Below are positions 28,826 through 40,453 of a stretch of DNA of 64,000 bases, piece after piece. Both the position numbers and the translations under genes were made by a program. Numbering within the stretch: position 1 is the stretch's first letter; the number at the start of each line of letters is the position of its first letter. This stretch comes from Rutidosis leptorrhynchoides (Eukaryota; Streptophyta; Magnoliopsida; Asterales; Asteraceae), in assembly GCF_046630445.1 (NCBI RefSeq), contig NC_092337.1, forward strand, positions 356,802,001 to 356,866,000. Reading direction: 5' to 3'. Below the pieces are notes generated by a model that was given only the letters and a program-made list of their open reading frames with translations, had not been told where the DNA came from and did not search any database.

Positions 28826-29134
28826 TCTTGTGCATAGTAGACTTGTAACTTGCGTTCCGCGACTTGCAATTTGTACAAAAATAATTTTCCTTAACTCCCA
28901 AAATTCGCGCAAGTCTTTAACTTACTTTTAGTGGCACTTTTGAGTGCACTATGGCTTTAATGGCACTTTTCCAGCTTTAGTGGCACTTTTTCTTCAATTC
29001 TTTAATGTTCGCTCTTCGTCTTCGCATTTATTTATTTAAACGATTACAACTTAAAAATAGAACAATTGCAACAGAAAACTTTACATATTGGAAGGATATT
29101 GCGCCTAAATATATGTTCATTTGGAGCACTATTA
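27254..29134 (-). mobile_element. 3' LTR of element E
   Basis: 1881 bp, near-identical to 35256-37104 apart from a longer (AT)n run (about 28750-28820). Its - strand 5' terminus has mutated from TG to TA (29133-29134). A tandem duplication of about 53 bp (27899-27952 and 27953-28004) also occurs in the other LTR. GTGGCACTTTT occurs several times near 28930-28990. Confidence 0.9.
28602..28680 (-). promoter_or_regulatory. Palindrome pair and TATA box, E 3' LTR
   Basis: On the - strand, palindromes at 28661-28680 (GGCC outer arms) and 28629-28648 (TTCC/GGAA outer arms, one mutated base) have centres 28670.5 and 28638.5, 32 bp apart. TATAAAT (28602-28608) lies 20 bp downstream. Confidence 0.7.
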
Positions 29135-30991
29135 AATATCCCCACACTCGAGCGTTGCTTGCCCTCAAGCTATACAGAAATTGAAATAAAATCACACTTC
29201 ACTCGAATCACTTTTTTATTCTCACACTTTGTACATCAGTGATTTTGATACGGCGGTATAAACAATGATAGTAACAATGTGGTTTACAGTCCCACATGAC
29301 TATGAAAATTTAGATCCTTTAGGGAAATTGGATCTTTATGAAAATATTTGATCTTTTGAAAATTCATTCCAGCTTTTACCCTAGATAAGTTTTCCGGAAT
29401 AACCCTTCACAGGTGTTTGTAAAATATTTTTGTGGGTTTTGTGGGCTTCAGATTTGAAAATTTTATCTCGAAACTTATAATTTTGTGTCACCCACTTGCT
29501 AACCTTGTATTAGGAAAGCACACGTCCAGTTTACTTGTCTCGTATATTACCTTTCGGTAAACTACCATCCGGTTGTAAAGGAAAGAGATGAACTAGCAAC
29601 TGTTAAGGCAATGTCTAATGACATGCAGATGTTCATGGTCCACAACGTGTCAGATGCAATTACTATCCTTTGTAGGAGCAATAGTAAAGATCACCCTATA
29701 ACTTTTTCGGTCTGGCATAAGGTCCTATCTTCGACCATGCTATGCAGCCACCGTTCTTACGGTTGACACCCAATTTGGTTCAGGTGACCTAATGAATTTC
29801 GGTGAATTCTTAGGATCTTACGTTCAATGGTAATGAACGCAATGAAAATAGGTTTTCAGAAAACAAATCGGTTTTAATTTTGATCAAAATATTTTCTCGT
29901 TCAAGCTTGAGTTTAGATATCATTGAATTCCATGAGTTTGTAATATTCAATCTTTAAGGTCAATCTCAAGGATTGAGTAACATCAGGCTTAAAAGCTGAT
30001 TTTTAATCTTTAAGGAGATTATCCTTTCTGGCGATCTGATTCATTAGTCTTATCAAGCTAATTTGCACGGCGCCCTCCCCATTTTACGAGACATATCCTC
30101 TCATGGTTAGGATAAGTCTGACCACTTGGCGACCCTGTTTGATGCTGAGGTCCGTGGAATTCCTGCTGATTTTAGAGATGACTTTTCTAGATTTTTCGTC
30201 AACCTACAACTGGTCTAGACGAAAACTTCCTGACCTAAATCAAGAAGCGCGTGTCTTTTTTCGGAAGACTTTACTTCTTTTTAATGATGGAATTGATTCA
30301 TCGTGTAGATCCATCTATTCTTTCAAAAGTATTACAGTAACTCGGGTAAAACTGATTAGTATTGTTCAAAGCAAAAGTACCTGCAATAATCTTGTACAAA
30401 ATATGTGATATATGTTTTAAAAAACTTGGTAAATTCTTCCCACATTTAGTTTTTATTTATTCTTTTCTTTGCCTTTTTATTCTCCTTTATTCCATTTTAA
30501 ATGAATTCTAGCGTTTTGGGTTGTTTCTCAATTTATGTCCTTTTCGAGGTAACAATAATTTTGGTATTAATACCTAGTTTTATCGTACATAAATGTGTAT
30601 AAACATGATTTTGAATTCATTTAGTTGAAATTTTTTCAAATTTTCATAAAATTTGGCAATTAAACCAAGTGTAAACCCGACAGAATTTATAACCCTTCCC
30701 CACACTTGAGATCATGCAATGTCCTCATTTGCATGAAATCAGACTATAATTATAAATTCATGAGGGTGATTAGTGTAGAAAAGTGATTAAAAATACCCAG
30801 TTTGTAATTACTAAGCTCGTCGAATGATAGATGGCGCGCCTCATCGTTCATTCCTTTTGTTGTAATTTCACATATGTTTTGCGTCTTATCGTCAAAATTA
30901 GTAGCTTTTGCTGAACTTAATGCCAGTCTTTGAAAGTGCGCTGTTTTACCCTGTTTTACATAAGATAAACTACAAACATATATATACATAT

Positions 30992-31022
<31 letters not shown>

Positions 31023-31559
31023 TTATTATTATTTTTTTTTTCTTTTTTTGCATACTTTAGATCAATAATATTAAAATAATGATAATAAATTTTTTTCCCC
31101 GCCCTCGGGTAAAGTAATTTCGGTTCCATGACCTAGTCTTTAACTTACGACGGAATTTAGAAATCATTTTTTTAAACTTAATGAAATAAAGTAAATTATG
31201 TTTTTAAATTCACACAAAACTTAAATTTAAAAATACATATTAATTTAATATAAAACCTACAAAACAAAAAAAATTCAGAATGGGGGGAGAAAACTAGTTC
31301 TTTAGTGTCTGCTAGCGGAAAAGAGCAATCGGATTCCAGTCTTGAAACTACACGAGAACAGAACAACTAACTCTAGATAGCATTTTTTTCTTAGAACATT
31401 TGAATCTCCCCACTCTTAGGTAGCTGTGGTGTCGAAATTGTGGTTAACTTCATTGTCAATTTCTCTTGGACCATAATCAACTTGCATATCTGTGACTTTT
31501 GCTTTAAGCCATTGGTCGGATTCCTGTGTAACATCCACAAATTCAACTAGTTTTGCCTT
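29135..31559 (-). other. E 3' non-coding region and polypurine tract
   Basis: On the - strand, the sequence next to the 3' LTR reads CTCGAGTGTGGGGATATT, the purine-rich tract style of Athila/Tat elements. Upstream are 2.4 kb with no domain I recognise. A T/ATT-rich stretch lies at 30990-31050. Open frames on both strands here are short and of no known family. Confidence 0.6.
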
Positions 31560-33461
31560 TTATTTAGGCGATAGATTGGATACTAACCGGTTATATAACT
31601 TAAAGTTCCCCTTGGTTCTAACATCGCGAATCTGTTTAATAAATTTCTTCATTGAACTGTTAATAACGGGGTCATTTAATTTTGTATCAACAAAGGGGTT
31701 CTTTGTTATCAGGTCATCATTAGGTGTTACTTCATTTTCCCCACATTTAGGCTTTTTATTATTGTTAAGCACTACCGTTGGAGTTGGTAAAACAATATGC
31801 TTCTCATCGATCATTTTTATTGGTTCAACGGTTTTGGTTGGTGGAGATTTAGACTTTTGAATCACAAAGGTGATTGATTTTTCACTATTACTAATTGTCA
31901 TTCTACCCTCTCTTACATCAATAAATTGCCTGGTGGACGCTAAGAATGGTCAACCTAAAATTAGAGGAATGTTTGAGTCCTCTTCTATGTCAATGACAAT
32001 AAATTTGACTAAAAAGGTTAAATTACCCACTTGAACGGGTATGTTGTCAGCAATTCCAACTGAGTGCCTAGTGGTTTGATCAAAGAGTCGAACATTCATT
32101 TCCTTTGGACTTAAATCACCTACTCCTAATATCTTATATAATGAAAGAGGCATAACACTCACACTTGCACCTAAATCTGCTAGTGCATCATACATGACAC
32201 AATCACTAAGTAGACAAGGAACAATAAATTCACCCGGATCACCCAACCTGGGTGGAAGTTTTGGTGGAACTGTCTTCACCGGGTTTACTTTTACGATTTT
32301 TGTTTCTTGCACTTTCTTATTCTTCTTCTTCTTTCCAAAGGTATCACAAACTTTATTACCTATCACTTGCTCATACTCAACTCCTTTTCTTGGAAACGGG
32401 ATGGGTGGTCTGTATGGTGCCACCACTGGCTTTACATACTCGGGTGGTGGTGGTGTTGTAACTTCTTCATTGTTACTCACATCTAAAACCTTCCCATCTC
32501 CTGGTGCTGGTTTTTTAGAATTTGTTAAAACCATATTAACATTCTCATTCGTAGGATTTACTTCAGTATCACTCGGTAGCTTTCCTTGTTCCCTCTTACT
32601 CATCAAGCTAGCAAGAGTACCTACGTGTTTTTCTAGATTCAAAATGGAAGCTTGTTGAGTTCTTAATGACTGATCAAACCTCTCATTTGTTTGGGTTTGA
32701 GTTGCAATAAATTGTGTTTGAGATTCCATTAGCTTTGCCATCATTTCTTCCAGATTTGGCTTTTTCTCTTCGATTTGTTGTGGTGGTTTATACAAGCCAG
32801 GGCTTTGTTGATTGAAAGTATTGTTTTGAGTTGGTTGGTTATTCGGACCTTGTTGGTTGTACGAGTTATTGTTGGATCCATTTGGATTGTAAAGAATGTT
32901 TTGATTTCGATTGAAGTTTAGCCTTGGCAGATGATAATTATTTTGATAATTATTTCCCGGCCTTTGGTTCATGTAGGAAACATTCTCACGTTGTTCCATC
33001 GTTTGCTCAATGTGATAATCTTTTGTTAAGTGTGGTCCACCGCATTGCTCACAACTGATTCGTATTGCGTGAATATCTTTAGTCATCTTTTCCATTCCTC
33101 TCTCGAAAGCATCTATTTTTGCGGAAACGGAATCAAAGTCATGGCTAGAATCGGCTCTAGCCGCTTTCGAAGAATGAAAAATATCTTTTTCCTGGTGCCA
33201 CTCATGTGAGTGGGAGGCTGTGTTATCAATAATTTTGTGAGCTTCGGTTGCGGTTTTCTTCATAATGGAACCACAAACTGCAGTGTCGATGTCTTTTCGT
33301 GTAGCAACGTCGACACTTTGGTACAATATTTGAACTATTTGATAAGTGTCTAAACCGTGCTGAGGACATCCTCTCAAAAACTTTCCGAATCTTGTCCATG
33401 CTTCATATAATGTTTCATTTGGCTTTTGCACGAACGTAACAATTTCTCCTTGAAGTCTCAC
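31560..33461 (-). pseudogene. Element E gag-protease (C-terminal gag plus PR)
   Basis: A 503-codon frame (33461-31950), then one TGA (31950-31952), then the same frame open to 31560. It begins with the gag segment NETLYEAWTRFGKFLRGCPQHG. A zinc knuckle CEQCGGPH at residues 137-144 ends in Tyr149, where the last Cys should be. An Asn/Gln-rich linker, a coiled-coil-like stretch and a Pro/Lys-rich region follow, then an aspartic protease with ALADLGAS at residues 426-433, the Athila/Tat form of the active site. Gag packages the RNA; PR cleaves the polyprotein. The TGA lies where an Arg CGA would fit. No RT follows. Confidence 0.85.
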
Positions 33462-34129
33462 GTTTTTGATGCCGGAAAGAATCTTTTAAGAAAATTTTCA
33501 ACTAAGACATCCCATGTGTCAATCGCTCCTTCGGGTAACGATTCTAACCAATCTTTGGCTTCTCCCTTTAAAGTCCAGGGAAATAACATGAGATAGATCT
33601 GTTCATCCTCAACTTCTCTTATTTTGAATAGAGTACAAATCCTATTAAAGGTTCGAAGATGTTCGTTTGAATCTTCTTTTGGCGTACCACTATATTGGCA
33701 TTGATTAGTTACCATGTATAGGATTTGTCCTTTGATTTCATAATCTGGCGCATTAATGTCAGGTCGCGTAATGGCATGTCCTTGGCCAGTGCGTGTAACT
33801 CTCATTCGATCTTCCATACTTAGAGGTTCCGTTATTTACATATTTGAAATTGTTGAATCCGAATTACTAGAAGATTCTGATTTAACGGTTTGTGGTTCAG
33901 GAGGAATGATTAGTGGTTCTGGATCTTGGAATTGTCCTTGAATATCCTCCGGGTTCTTAATTGTGAAGTCGGGTTCAAAAAATAGATTATCGAAAACTTG
34001 AATTGGAGTACTTGTTCGACTAGATGATGATTCTAAAGAAAAATCAACAACGGCAATATTAGCTATATGTCTTGATCTGGTTACAAGTGGTGAACGTATG
34101 AAAGGTGGTGAACGTTTTGCTCGGTGCAT
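33458..34129 (-). pseudogene. Element E gag N-terminal part
   Basis: The frame starts at 34129 (MHRAKRSPPFIRSPLV), reaches a TAA at 33836-33838, and continues in the same frame through MEDRMRVTRTGQGHA to FFPASKT and a TGA at 33458. It contains the gag capsid signature LFPWTLKGEAKDWLESLP. At its end the reading shifts into the 503-codon frame, which resumes at RLQGEIVTF. One missing base in an A run near 33465-33470 explains this; the run is not a canonical slippery site. The original gag was probably one ORF from 34129 onward. Confidence 0.8.
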
Positions 34130-35231
34130 TCACTGAATATCCTATTAGTTATAAATATAAAAATTATTAAAGTTATCAAATTAATAGACTTTTCTGATTT
34201 TGCCCACGTTTTGAATAGTCAATAGATGCAGCAGGTAGCCATGATCCTTTAAATCGGAAAATCCACAACTCGCCACTAACAAATCAAACTATTACTACGA
34301 ACCAGAAAATTTAGATGTCTATTAATTTAATCGCTTTTTATAATTTTTCGTCGAAATTTTGAAATAAAAATCTATGTCCTAAACACTAGAGCGTAGAAAT
34401 GAAAAAGAAAAAGCGCGTCAAAAAACGTCAAAAAATAAAAATAAGAAAGAAAATAACTTAAAAGTCTAAAAACTTAATCTAAAAAGTTGCGCCTAAAGCT
34501 ATTAAAAAAAGGAACTCTATATCTAAAACGGCAATAACTTAATTAGGCACTAAAATCTAAAAACTGCGTCGCAAAATTCTAAAGCGCCTAAATCTTAAAA
34601 TAAAGAAAAAACACTTAATGAAATTTACGGCAAAGCTTAAAAATCTAGGAAAACTACGGCAAAAACTAAGCTTAAAACTATATAACGAACGATAAAAATA
34701 CAAATTATAACTAAAATGATAAAAATACAAATTTTATAAAAATATTATTTTTTTATTATTTTTTTATAAAAATATTAATCTATATATTTATAAAAATAAA
34801 TAAAACTTGAAATTACAAATAATATGTTAAAACTAGATATAAATATATATTAATTAATTAAAACCCTAATGAAAATAATAATAATAATAATTAATAAAAC
34901 CTTACCCGTATTTAATGCGTTTAAGGATCGGGTCAGTCAGGTCACCCCATGCGATCGCATGGGGTATAAGCTTCGATGCCATGCGATCGCATGGTATGCA
35001 GATTCAGATTATGTTGCAGGCTTAAATTTGTTCGGACGTTTTTTTTTTGTTTTTTCAAAAATATTTAAAGAAAATATTTATTAAAATAAACTTATATTTT
35101 AAAAACTAAAAATAAAAACAAAATCTTAAATATATATATATATTTTTTCTTTTTATTGTTTTATATTGTTTTTTCTTTTTTTTCTTTTTATATTTTTACA
35201 AATATAAATTAAAAATATAGTGTTTTAGAGC
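34130..35231 (-). other. E leader with a second palindrome pair
   Basis: AT-rich, non-coding leader between primer site and gag. It contains two perfect palindromes, 34944-34965 (22 bp, ACCCC/GGGGT outer arms) and 34979-34994 (CCATGCGATCGCATGG), with centres 34954.5 and 34986.5, 32 bp apart. They lie 240-290 nt downstream of the primer site, where retroelement dimerisation and packaging signals often occur. Nothing else recognisable. Confidence 0.65.
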
Positions 35232-35249
35232 TCCCCGGCAGCGGCGCCA
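35232..35249 (-). other. Primer-binding site of element E
   Basis: On the - strand TGGCGCCGCTGCCGGGGA starts 6 bases after the LTR end. This is the tRNA-Asp-type site typical of Athila/Tat elements, unlike the tRNA-Met site of A, B and D. Confidence 0.8.
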
Positions 35250-35255
35250 AAAACT

Positions 35256-37104
35256 TGATGATGCAGCGGAGGTGTAGTATGAAATACTATTATTTTTATT
35301 ACGGAATACGATACAAATTACACAAGTTTTAATTAATTTACGGATGAGATATACCTATACCTTGATAAAACACTATAGGCAGTGTACCTAATCGTAGAGT
35401 AGTGTAGTTTTTAGTAAGTGCGGTTCGTTCCACAGGGAGCTAGTGATTACGTACTATATTTTTAACAGCTATATTTATATAAAATATATATAATTATATA
35501 TAGTAATAATAATATATAAAAAGGGGGGTTTTACCGTTTAATGACCGGTTTGTCGATTTTTAATAAAGTGTAAATATAAATGACGATAATTAAAATGCGT
35601 AAAATAAATAACGATATATAAAATGACAGTAAATAAGAGTACGATAAAAAATACAAACAACATATAAAATTTCGATAAGAAATGAAATAAAAGAATTTTG
35701 CTCATTTAAACTTCCTTAATCCTGATGTTTGACGTTTTGATTTTAATTTATTACTTAGGGTTAATTGTCCTTTGTCCTGGATTTATTTGAAACCTATCTG
35801 GTTTTTGTCCATAATAGTCCATCGGTCATAATTATAAAATGCTCGTCCAATTAACCTTATACCCGAAGTCAAATATTTCAACTAATTAGGGATTTAAACT
35901 GTAACAAGGTTTTAATACTTTGTTAATAATTACACCAGGTTATCGACTGCGTGTAATCCAAGGTTTTAATACTTTGTTAACAATTACACCAATTACCCTT
36001 GTATGTAATCCACCCCTGTTTTAATTAGTCCATGATATATTAATTTATCCACTTGGCCAAAATGAATAATCAATTACCCAAACCCAATTGATTAATTAAA
36101 TGATCGTAAAAGATGTCGTATAAACGTCACTAAATAGGACATGCATAATCATTTAATAATTATTAGATTAACTAATTTGAAGATAGGTTCGACAGATTCC
36201 AATGAGTTGTCATTCAATTAGACAATACCCCCCGTCTATTAAAGTCCATAGTCCAATGTTCACAAGTGTCGGTCTTTTGTCCAAACCCTAATTATGGTAC
36301 AAAATCCAATAACCCCGTCTTTAATAATTAGTCTAACATCACGATTACTTCGGCTCAAATAATCATAATAATAACTTAGTTACGAGACATTAATTTAAAA
36401 AGGAAGAACGTAGCTTACGGTGATTATTAATAGCGTAGCGTTCCACAGACAGAGTTTCGACTTTAAAACCCATAAAACATTTCTTACAATAACCCAATTA
36501 TTATTAACATAATATTAAAATTAATATTATAATTATAAATATATATATTATGTTTACAGAGAGAAAGAAAGAAGAAAAGGTGCACTGAACTAGGCTGAAA
36601 ACGTTGCAATTTATAGGACTTGGCCTGCTACAGGGTTCCATGCGACCGCATGGAATTTGTGCTTCCAGGCCATGCGATCGCATGGCCAGCTGGATCAGAT
36701 CTTTTTCTTGCCAAAAACGTGGGATGCTGAGAATTAATTAATATATAATATAATATATATAATTATATATATATATATATTATATTATATTATATTCTTG
36801 TGCATAGTAGACTTGTAACTTGCATTCCGCGATTTGCAAATTGTACAAAAATAATTTGCCTTTACTCCCAAAATTCGCGCAAGTCTTTAACTTACTTTTA
36901 GTGGCACTTTTGAGTGCACTATGGCTTTAATGGCACTTTTCCAACTTTAGTGGCACTTTTTCTTCAATTCTTTAATGTTCGCTCTTCGTCTTCGCATTTA
37001 TTTATTTAAACGATTACAACTTAAAAATAGAACAATTGCAACTGAAAACTTTACATATTGGAAGGATATTGCGCCTAAATATATGTTCATTTGGAGCACT
37101 ATCA
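35256..37104 (-). mobile_element. 5' LTR of element E
   Basis: 1849 bp from TGATGATGCAGCGG to GGAGCACTATCA (+ strand). It matches 27254-29134 almost throughout but has a short (AT)n run near 36755-36790. Confidence 0.9.
36609..36687 (-). promoter_or_regulatory. Palindrome pair and TATA box, E 5' LTR
   Basis: Palindromes at 36668-36687 (20 bp, perfect) and 36636-36655 (9-bp arms around AC), centres 36677.5 and 36645.5, 32 bp apart. TATAAAT (36609-36615) lies 20 bp downstream on the - strand. This is the copy that would drive transcription of E. Confidence 0.7.
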
Positions 37105-37109
37105 AAAGG

Positions 37110-38491
37110 TTTTTCAAAACTTCCTTGGTTGATTTTATTAAAGGTTTACGTATTAGTCTACACCATGTATGGATCACACTTCTTCTCGTCCTCCGTTTAG
37201 GGATAAAGCTTACCATTAAGATCTTTGTTAAAACCTCTTAAGCCACTTTGGATGGCAGTTTTATAAAATTTGTTAGGAGGTCTTTGCGCTCATAAAATGT
37301 TGCTTTTAAGGTTAGACATGGCAAAATCGCGTGCCGATAAATCAGTTTTCTGAGGTACGCTTAGTGGTCACCCCATTGTAGGAAAGGCACTCGGTGGGTT
37401 TCTACTCTCAATATTTCACGGCTAATCGCAACCCCTCATAAACATCATCTCTATGAATCAGTATATTGAGGTACAAGAAATCATTTTTGAGATTCTTTTC
37501 ACTTGAAGTAAACCATTCTTTATGAACAAAGGTTCACGTATCTTCTCATCCGCGCACCCCCTTAAGTATAGGGATAAATTCAGATCAACTCGCTCGTTGT
37601 ACGAAGAGTTCACTCTCGTTCAAAGATCACTCCTTTCGTGCGATTTTCTTTCAGAAATGTAATGTAAAATACTTTAAAATCTATGAATCTTGTTATCCTC
37701 TTGGAAGGGACTGCTTAAAACATCTATAACACTGATGTGGTTACTCTGTATATATTTCTTCCTTCGTTGGTTGCAACTATATGTTGTTCTAGTCGATATT
37801 AACCCTAACTTCAGCATGTAACTGAAAGCATATAGTTACATTATGGAACTGTGCTTTCATTCCATCCCAGGATAAGTTCACCAGTAGTATGTTAAACTGG
37901 GTGATATCTTTCATTGTTCGTTCAGACCGTCCTGAAGACACTATAAATAATTATGGCTTATGTTGCATGTAAGTCTAATTAGTCACTCTCAGATAAAATT
38001 TCAATTCATTTATTCAAATGAAATGTTTCTTAAATATCGGGTCCTTTATGCCTAAGGTCTCCTTCCGAAATTAAGGGGTTAGTAAAATTCTTGGCTAACA
38101 CTATCCAGACATCAAATCGCATGGTTATGATCAACATGTTTTCCATTCTACCTGTAACCTTTGTATTGCGACATAAGCGCTCAATGTTTTAGATGAGTTG
38201 GTAACATCCATAATGCATTGCATGCATCCAGCTTACTGAAAACGCCTGTAAGGCAAAAAACATCATCTTTCCTTTTGTGGATATATATTCAGATGACATA
38301 TCATGTTAACAAGAAATGAAATCAATTTGTTGATCTTAAGGTCAAGAGACTTAATTAATGGCATATACCTATTCTTACTTTTATACGCCCAAGTACCTTT
38401 CAAGGCAAATCGCTCACTTCTGTGCCCACGAGTCTCTCGGAACTTTGTTACGCTTCTTCTCCTCAAATTCGGTACCGTTGTTGGTCACTCC
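37110..38491 (+). other. D interior 3' part, non-coding
   Basis: Sequence of element D between the E insertion and D's polypurine tract. Several short open frames on both strands, none with a domain I recognise. Confidence 0.5.
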
Positions 38492-38531
38492 TCAAAATTT
38501 CGGGACAAAATTTTCTTTCAAAGGTGGGTAA
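38492..38531 (+). other. Polypurine-tract region of element D
   Basis: CAAAATTTCGGGACAAAATT followed by TTCTTTCAAAGGTGGGTAA abuts the right LTR start TGTAACGACC at 38532. It is a variant of the block found before the other LTRs. Confidence 0.75.
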
Positions 38532-39170
38532 TGTAACGACCCGAATTTTTTGAATTAGATTTTTGTCCTCGACTGCGCATTTTTGCGTATTGTGTTTGGT
38601 TATATTCTAGGATCATCATTATTCATGTTAATTACTTTCGTTAATACCTTACAACATGCTATTAAGTGCTTAATCACTTAACTTGATCCTCGAATGCTTT
38701 TATGACCGTTAGTGTCACTTGACGTTTAAAGCGAGCTACGTACTTGGTACACGTTTAACTTTTGTCATAATTGGAATATTATGGCTACGTAATACTAATT
38801 GTTATTTTCTAATGACAATTACTTGGCTTATTGGTTGCTTAATTATGCTTAGTATTTTACTAATGCACACTAGTTAGTCTTAATGGACTTTCTACCTTAT
38901 TGGACTTAAGCCCACCCTACTCTAGCTAATGGACTTTAAAGTTAGCCCAATTTTAATGGCTTTATGACCCATTAAAATGTAGGACAAAACCCCATTAATA
39001 TAAGCCAACATACTAGCATTTTTGTTAACCATTACCACACATGTTGCATGGGATCCTAACAATAAGCACCACCTTCAGACCACCACTAAGCAAAAAGCAA
39101 AAAGTTGTCACCTTGTCCCCCCCCAGCCATGTACCCACGGCCTAAACCACCTCACCACCACTATATATAT
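38532..39170 (+). mobile_element. Right LTR of element D, first 639 bp
   Basis: Aligns with 9075-9712 at high identity and stops within CTATATATAT, the TATA box, where element C is inserted. Confidence 0.9.
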
Positions 39171-40372
39171 TGTAGTGACCCGACAAAATCGTCATTGACG
39201 GCGCCGCTACTTAGGTCCCGTTACGTGGTCATAAGTCTTTAAAACAATGTTTGACCAAAAGTATGTCGCATTCATTTCAAAAGTAAAGATGTTTCAAGGT
39301 TTACAAAGTAGTTCGACAACTGGTTACATTACAAAGTTTAAAGTACAATTGAAACATATGCGACACAATTTAAAAGTAGCCAAAAGACGCTCCACGTATG
39401 CATGTATACTCGACATCCAAGCAAGTATCAAAAGTAATGAGCGGAAGCATGTATCACAAAACGTTCAAGGACCTGAGAAAAATATAGAAATCTGTCAACG
39501 AAAACGTTGGTGAAATCATAGGTTTAAGTAAGTAAGTACAAGTGAACCACAAGATTTGCAACATTGAAATAATAGTAATACATTTTAAAAGTTAATATTC
39601 ACGAGCACCAAATTATCAATGCTTAACATTTCATCCATAGAACCCCATCACAATAGTGTTAGATCATACACTGTTTTTCGAAAATATATTTCATTCGTAG
39701 ACGGTAGCGAACCGCCTGAATGAGGGTTTGTCAAACCCATATGGATCCATACAACATAGATTCTCGCTTACACCCGACAAGTGTAACTAATGATAATCGA
39801 ATTGAGGATTTTGTTCTAAACTCGTATGTAGAATGTTTGTTTTCCTGTACTTGTGTTCACTTAGTAAAAAGAAACGTTTATGTTTTCTCATCCCAAATGT
39901 AAGTTCAAAAGTGTAAAAGTGGGACTATGATCTCACCTTGAGTGCACGTATGTAAAAGTACTTCAACAAGTAAACGTGTGCAAGAACGAATGCTAGTCTT
40001 GACCTAAACAAATAGGTTTGTATCAATATCAGTAAACACGGTCGGTCAAAGTGTTCAATTAGTCCTATGGTTCATTACGACTCGATTACTATAGCATGTG
40101 AGTCAAGTTGTCACGTTTCATGCAAGATACAAGTATAAAAGCATGTTAGAACGATTGCACAAACATTTAGTTAAGTTTGATTAAAAGTCAACTTTGGTCG
40201 GGTCAAAGTCAACGAAAAGTCAACACGTTCGGGTCCAGTCTCGAACTATTTTTCTGAGGTTTTTAATTATATATGAGCATGTTAGAGCAAGTTACATGTG
40301 AATCGGAGGTCCATAGCATGGCAAACATTTTTCGTAAAATGACCAAACCAAACAGAATTCTGATAGTGCATT

Positions 40373-40453
40373 TGGACGGCGTCCAGATTTGCTGGACGGC
40401 GTCCAGCATTGAAAGCATGGACGACATCCAATAATCTGGACGGCGTCCAGATT
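40373..40453 (-). repeat. Array of four GGACGGCGTCC palindromes
   Basis: Centres at 40379, 40399, 40424 and 40443 (steps 20, 25, 19). Unit 2 has 8-bp arms (TGCTGGAC/GTCCAGCA) and unit 4 has 9-bp arms (AATCTGGAC/GTCCAGATT); outer bases differ but each unit stays self-complementary. Unit 3 has decayed to GGACGACATCC. With S removed, the array would lie well inside the LTR, roughly 1 kb from its - strand start, hence probably in the transcribed part. Confidence 0.7.

Larger units (their letters stand above)
27249..37109 (-). mobile_element. Element E, Athila/Tat-like non-autonomous, TSD AAAGG
   Basis: LTRs 27254-29134 and 35256-37104 are flanked by perfect AAAGG duplications (27249-27253 and 37105-37109). 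On the - strand the order is 5' LTR, a tRNA-Asp-type primer site (35232-35249), leader, gag-protease (34129-31560), about 2.4 kb of non-coding sequence, a purine-rich tract and 3' LTR. Athila/Tat assignment rests on the primer site and the DLGAS protease motif. RT, RNase H and integrase are absent. Confidence 0.9.

Noticed and set aside
30103..30408. + strand 101-codon ORF in E's non-coding part
   Set aside because: No recognisable domain, opposite to E's orientation and not distinguishable from chance.
32194..32658. + strand 154-codon ORF
   Set aside because: It lies antisense to the well-supported E gag-protease frame.
33458..33475. Programmed -1 frameshift between the two E gag frames
   Set aside because: The A run does not form a canonical slippery heptamer in the right phase, and both frames belong to the same gag domain; a one-base loss is simpler.
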